Below are positions 62,934 to 64,000 of a stretch of DNA of 64,000 nucleotides, piece by piece. The stretch lies in assembly GCF_005239095.1 (NCBI RefSeq), contig NZ_SZUA01000003.1, forward strand, positions 1-64,000, written 5' to 3'. The stretch is from Luteimonas gilva. GTDB taxonomy: Bacteria; Pseudomonadota; Gammaproteobacteria; Xanthomonadales; Xanthomonadaceae. Every line of letters starts with the position of its first letter. Position 1 is the stretch's first letter. The translations under genes and the position numbers were made by a program. The notes beneath the pieces are model-generated. The model ran no database searches, had not been told where the DNA came from, and was given only the letters and a program-made list of their open reading frames with translations.

Positions 62934-63302
62934 CGTCCGCGATTGGCTCCATCCCACATCGCGATGACAGGGTCTTTACAGCGGCCGTTACACGTCGCGC
63001 GGATGCAGGCGGCGTGAAGTTTTCATTTGAAACTAAAACGAAGATGAACGCGGCCGCACGCCGTCATCGTCCGCACACCGCGCGTTAACACGAAAACGCA
63101 GCTTTTCGCGTGCTATGGTGGCCTTCGAAACGGATGAGGTCAGCGCCATGCGACAGTTCTCCGGATCGGCGCGCAGCAGCGCGCCCCAGGGGATCGACAT
63201 AACGACCAGCGGCGACGGACGAGCGTCCGTGCGCGCGGCGATATTGCGTTCTGACGCGCGCAAGGCATACTGCACCGCCCGTCCCCCGACGGATAGTCAC
63301 AC
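62934..63302. other. Intergenic region upstream of sctV
   Basis: About 369 bases without a supported gene. It has a TTTCATTTGAAA mirror-like motif near 63020 and a TGCTATGGT that could serve as a -10 near 63112. I see no repeat family here. It should hold the sctV promoter. Confidence 0.55.
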
Positions 63303-64000
63303 ATGGAAGTAAGGCTCAAGCCGTTCCGCGACCTGTTCGGAACGCTCTCCGCGACGTCAGGCACCGGCGCGTCCAAACGCGGCGGCTACAGCGACGTCGT
63401 GCTCGCGTTCGCGGCGGTCACGATCATCACTTTGATGATCCTGCCGCTGCCGATGGCGGTGATCGACACCCTGGTCGCGTTCAACATCGCGATCGGTTTC
63501 GGCTTGCTGCTGCTGGCGATCTACATCCCCACGCCGGTGGCCTTCTCCAGCTTCCCGAGCGTGCTGCTGCTGACCACGCTGTTCCGGCTGTCGCTGTCGA
63601 TCGCGATCACGCGTTCGATCCTGCTCGAAGCCGAAGCCGGCCACATCATCGACACCTTCGGCAACCTGGTCGCCGGCGGCAATCTGGTCGTGGGCCTGGT
63701 GGTGTTCCTGATCATCACCGTCGTGCAATTCATCGTCGTCGCCAAGGGCGCCGAGCGCGTCGCCGAAGTGGCCGCGCGCTTCACCCTGGACGCGATGCCG
63801 GGCAAGCAGCTGTCGATCGATTCGGACCTGCGTTCGGGCCTGATCGACAAGGACGAAGCGCGCCGCAAGCGCCGCCTGCTGGAAGTGGAAAGCCAGCTGC
63901 ACGGCAGCCTGGACGGCGCGATGAAGTTCGTGAAGGGCGACGCCATCGCCGGCATCGTCATCATCATCATCAACCTGCTCGGCGGCTTGGCGATCGGCGT
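63303..64000 (+). CDS. sctV: Type III secretion export gate protein SctV (partial)
   Basis: The first 232 residues of a large export-gate protein, cut by the end of the window. Seven-span core seen: [60 protein letters not shown], then [20 protein letters not shown] and [51 protein letters not shown] marks the injectisome type rather than flagellar FlhA. ATG at 63303. Confidence 0.93.
   Translation, partial: MEVRLKPFRDLFGTLSATSGTGASKRGGYSDVVLAFAAVTIITLMILPLPMAVIDTLVAFNIAIGFGLLLLAIYIPTPVAFSSFPSVLLLTTLFRLSLSIAITRSILLEAEAGHIIDTFGNLVAGGNLVVGLVVFLIITVVQFIVVAKGAERVAEVAARFTLDAMPGKQLSIDSDLRSGLIDKDEARRKRRLLEVESQLHGSLDGAMKFVKGDAIAGIVIIIINLLGGLAIG

Noticed and set aside
63105-63128. A PIP-box-like pair (TTCGC and TTCGA) upstream of sctV
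   Set aside because: The spacer is 14 instead of 15 bases and the second half ends in A, which the HrpX consensus excludes.
63115-63312. A 65-residue plus-strand frame before sctV
   Set aside because: It overlaps the sctV start in another frame and has random composition.
55930-64000. Reading the locus as flagellar (FlhB, FliR, FliQ, FliP, FliN, FliO, FlhA)
   Set aside because: SctV carries [17 protein letters not shown], SctU ends in EVLHWAENV and SctR has no signal peptide, all injectisome features; only the FliO-like protein is flagellar in type.

Overview
This is a high-GC chromosomal window that reads as a gammaproteobacterium of the Xanthomonadaceae, most likely Lysobacter or a close relative. 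I infer this from the housekeeping proteins, the very high GC, the many families of short palindromic intergenic repeats and the presence of an injectisome-type III secretion locus. No rRNA, tRNA, CRISPR array, transposase or integrase was recognised.

Layout. 0-10 kb: a secreted protein, an ArnT-like glycosyltransferase, cytochrome b561, an NTF2-like protein, an MHYT/V4R sensor pair, a PLP-dependent dehydratase, a tyrosine-rich lipoprotein, a candidate sigma-54-driven small RNA on the minus strand, and mnmG. 10-16 kb: a BNR-type lipoprotein, then a tight two-gene cassette (FeeM-like acyltransferase plus a 732-residue E1/ThiF-nitroreductase fusion), then an AlkZ-like glycosylase translationally coupled to tamA-tamB. 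16-38 kb: tamBA, an XRE regulator divergent from a fatty-acid-hydroxylase/DCC operon and sharing an operator, glyS-glyQ, tatABC-RDD, hemH with a hydrolase, a YgjP-like metalloprotease, rdgC, ttcA and YdcH. 38-43 kb: a cluster of membrane proteins of unknown function, a LuxI/FeeM-like GNAT protein and a His-rich DUF4396 protein behind a MerR-type metal operator. 43-50.6 kb: a run of small minus-strand accessory genes (DUF1801, LMW phosphatase, SUKH, DUF3052, lipoprotein, zinc-ribbon and small secreted or membrane proteins), one of them probably frameshifted. 50.8-55.6 kb: plsB with a lipoprotein, and two unknown proteins. 55.9-64 kb: a type III secretion locus: sctU(+), then sctQ-sctR-sctS-sctT with a FixL/FixJ-like two-component pair upstream on the same (minus) strand, and a FliO-like gene and sctV (cut by the window end) on plus.

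How parts work together. The T3SS genes encode most of the export apparatus (R, S, T, U, V), the sorting-platform protein Q and a probable dedicated two-component switch; needle, ring, ATPase and effector genes are not in the window. tamAB forms the outer-membrane protein assembly module, tatABC the twin-arginine exporter, and glyQS the tetrameric glycyl-tRNA synthetase. The least described elements are the acyltransferase/E1-nitroreductase cassette, the sigma-54 small RNA, and the hybrid features of the T3SS (FliO-like protein, long SctR insert, internal SctQ start).
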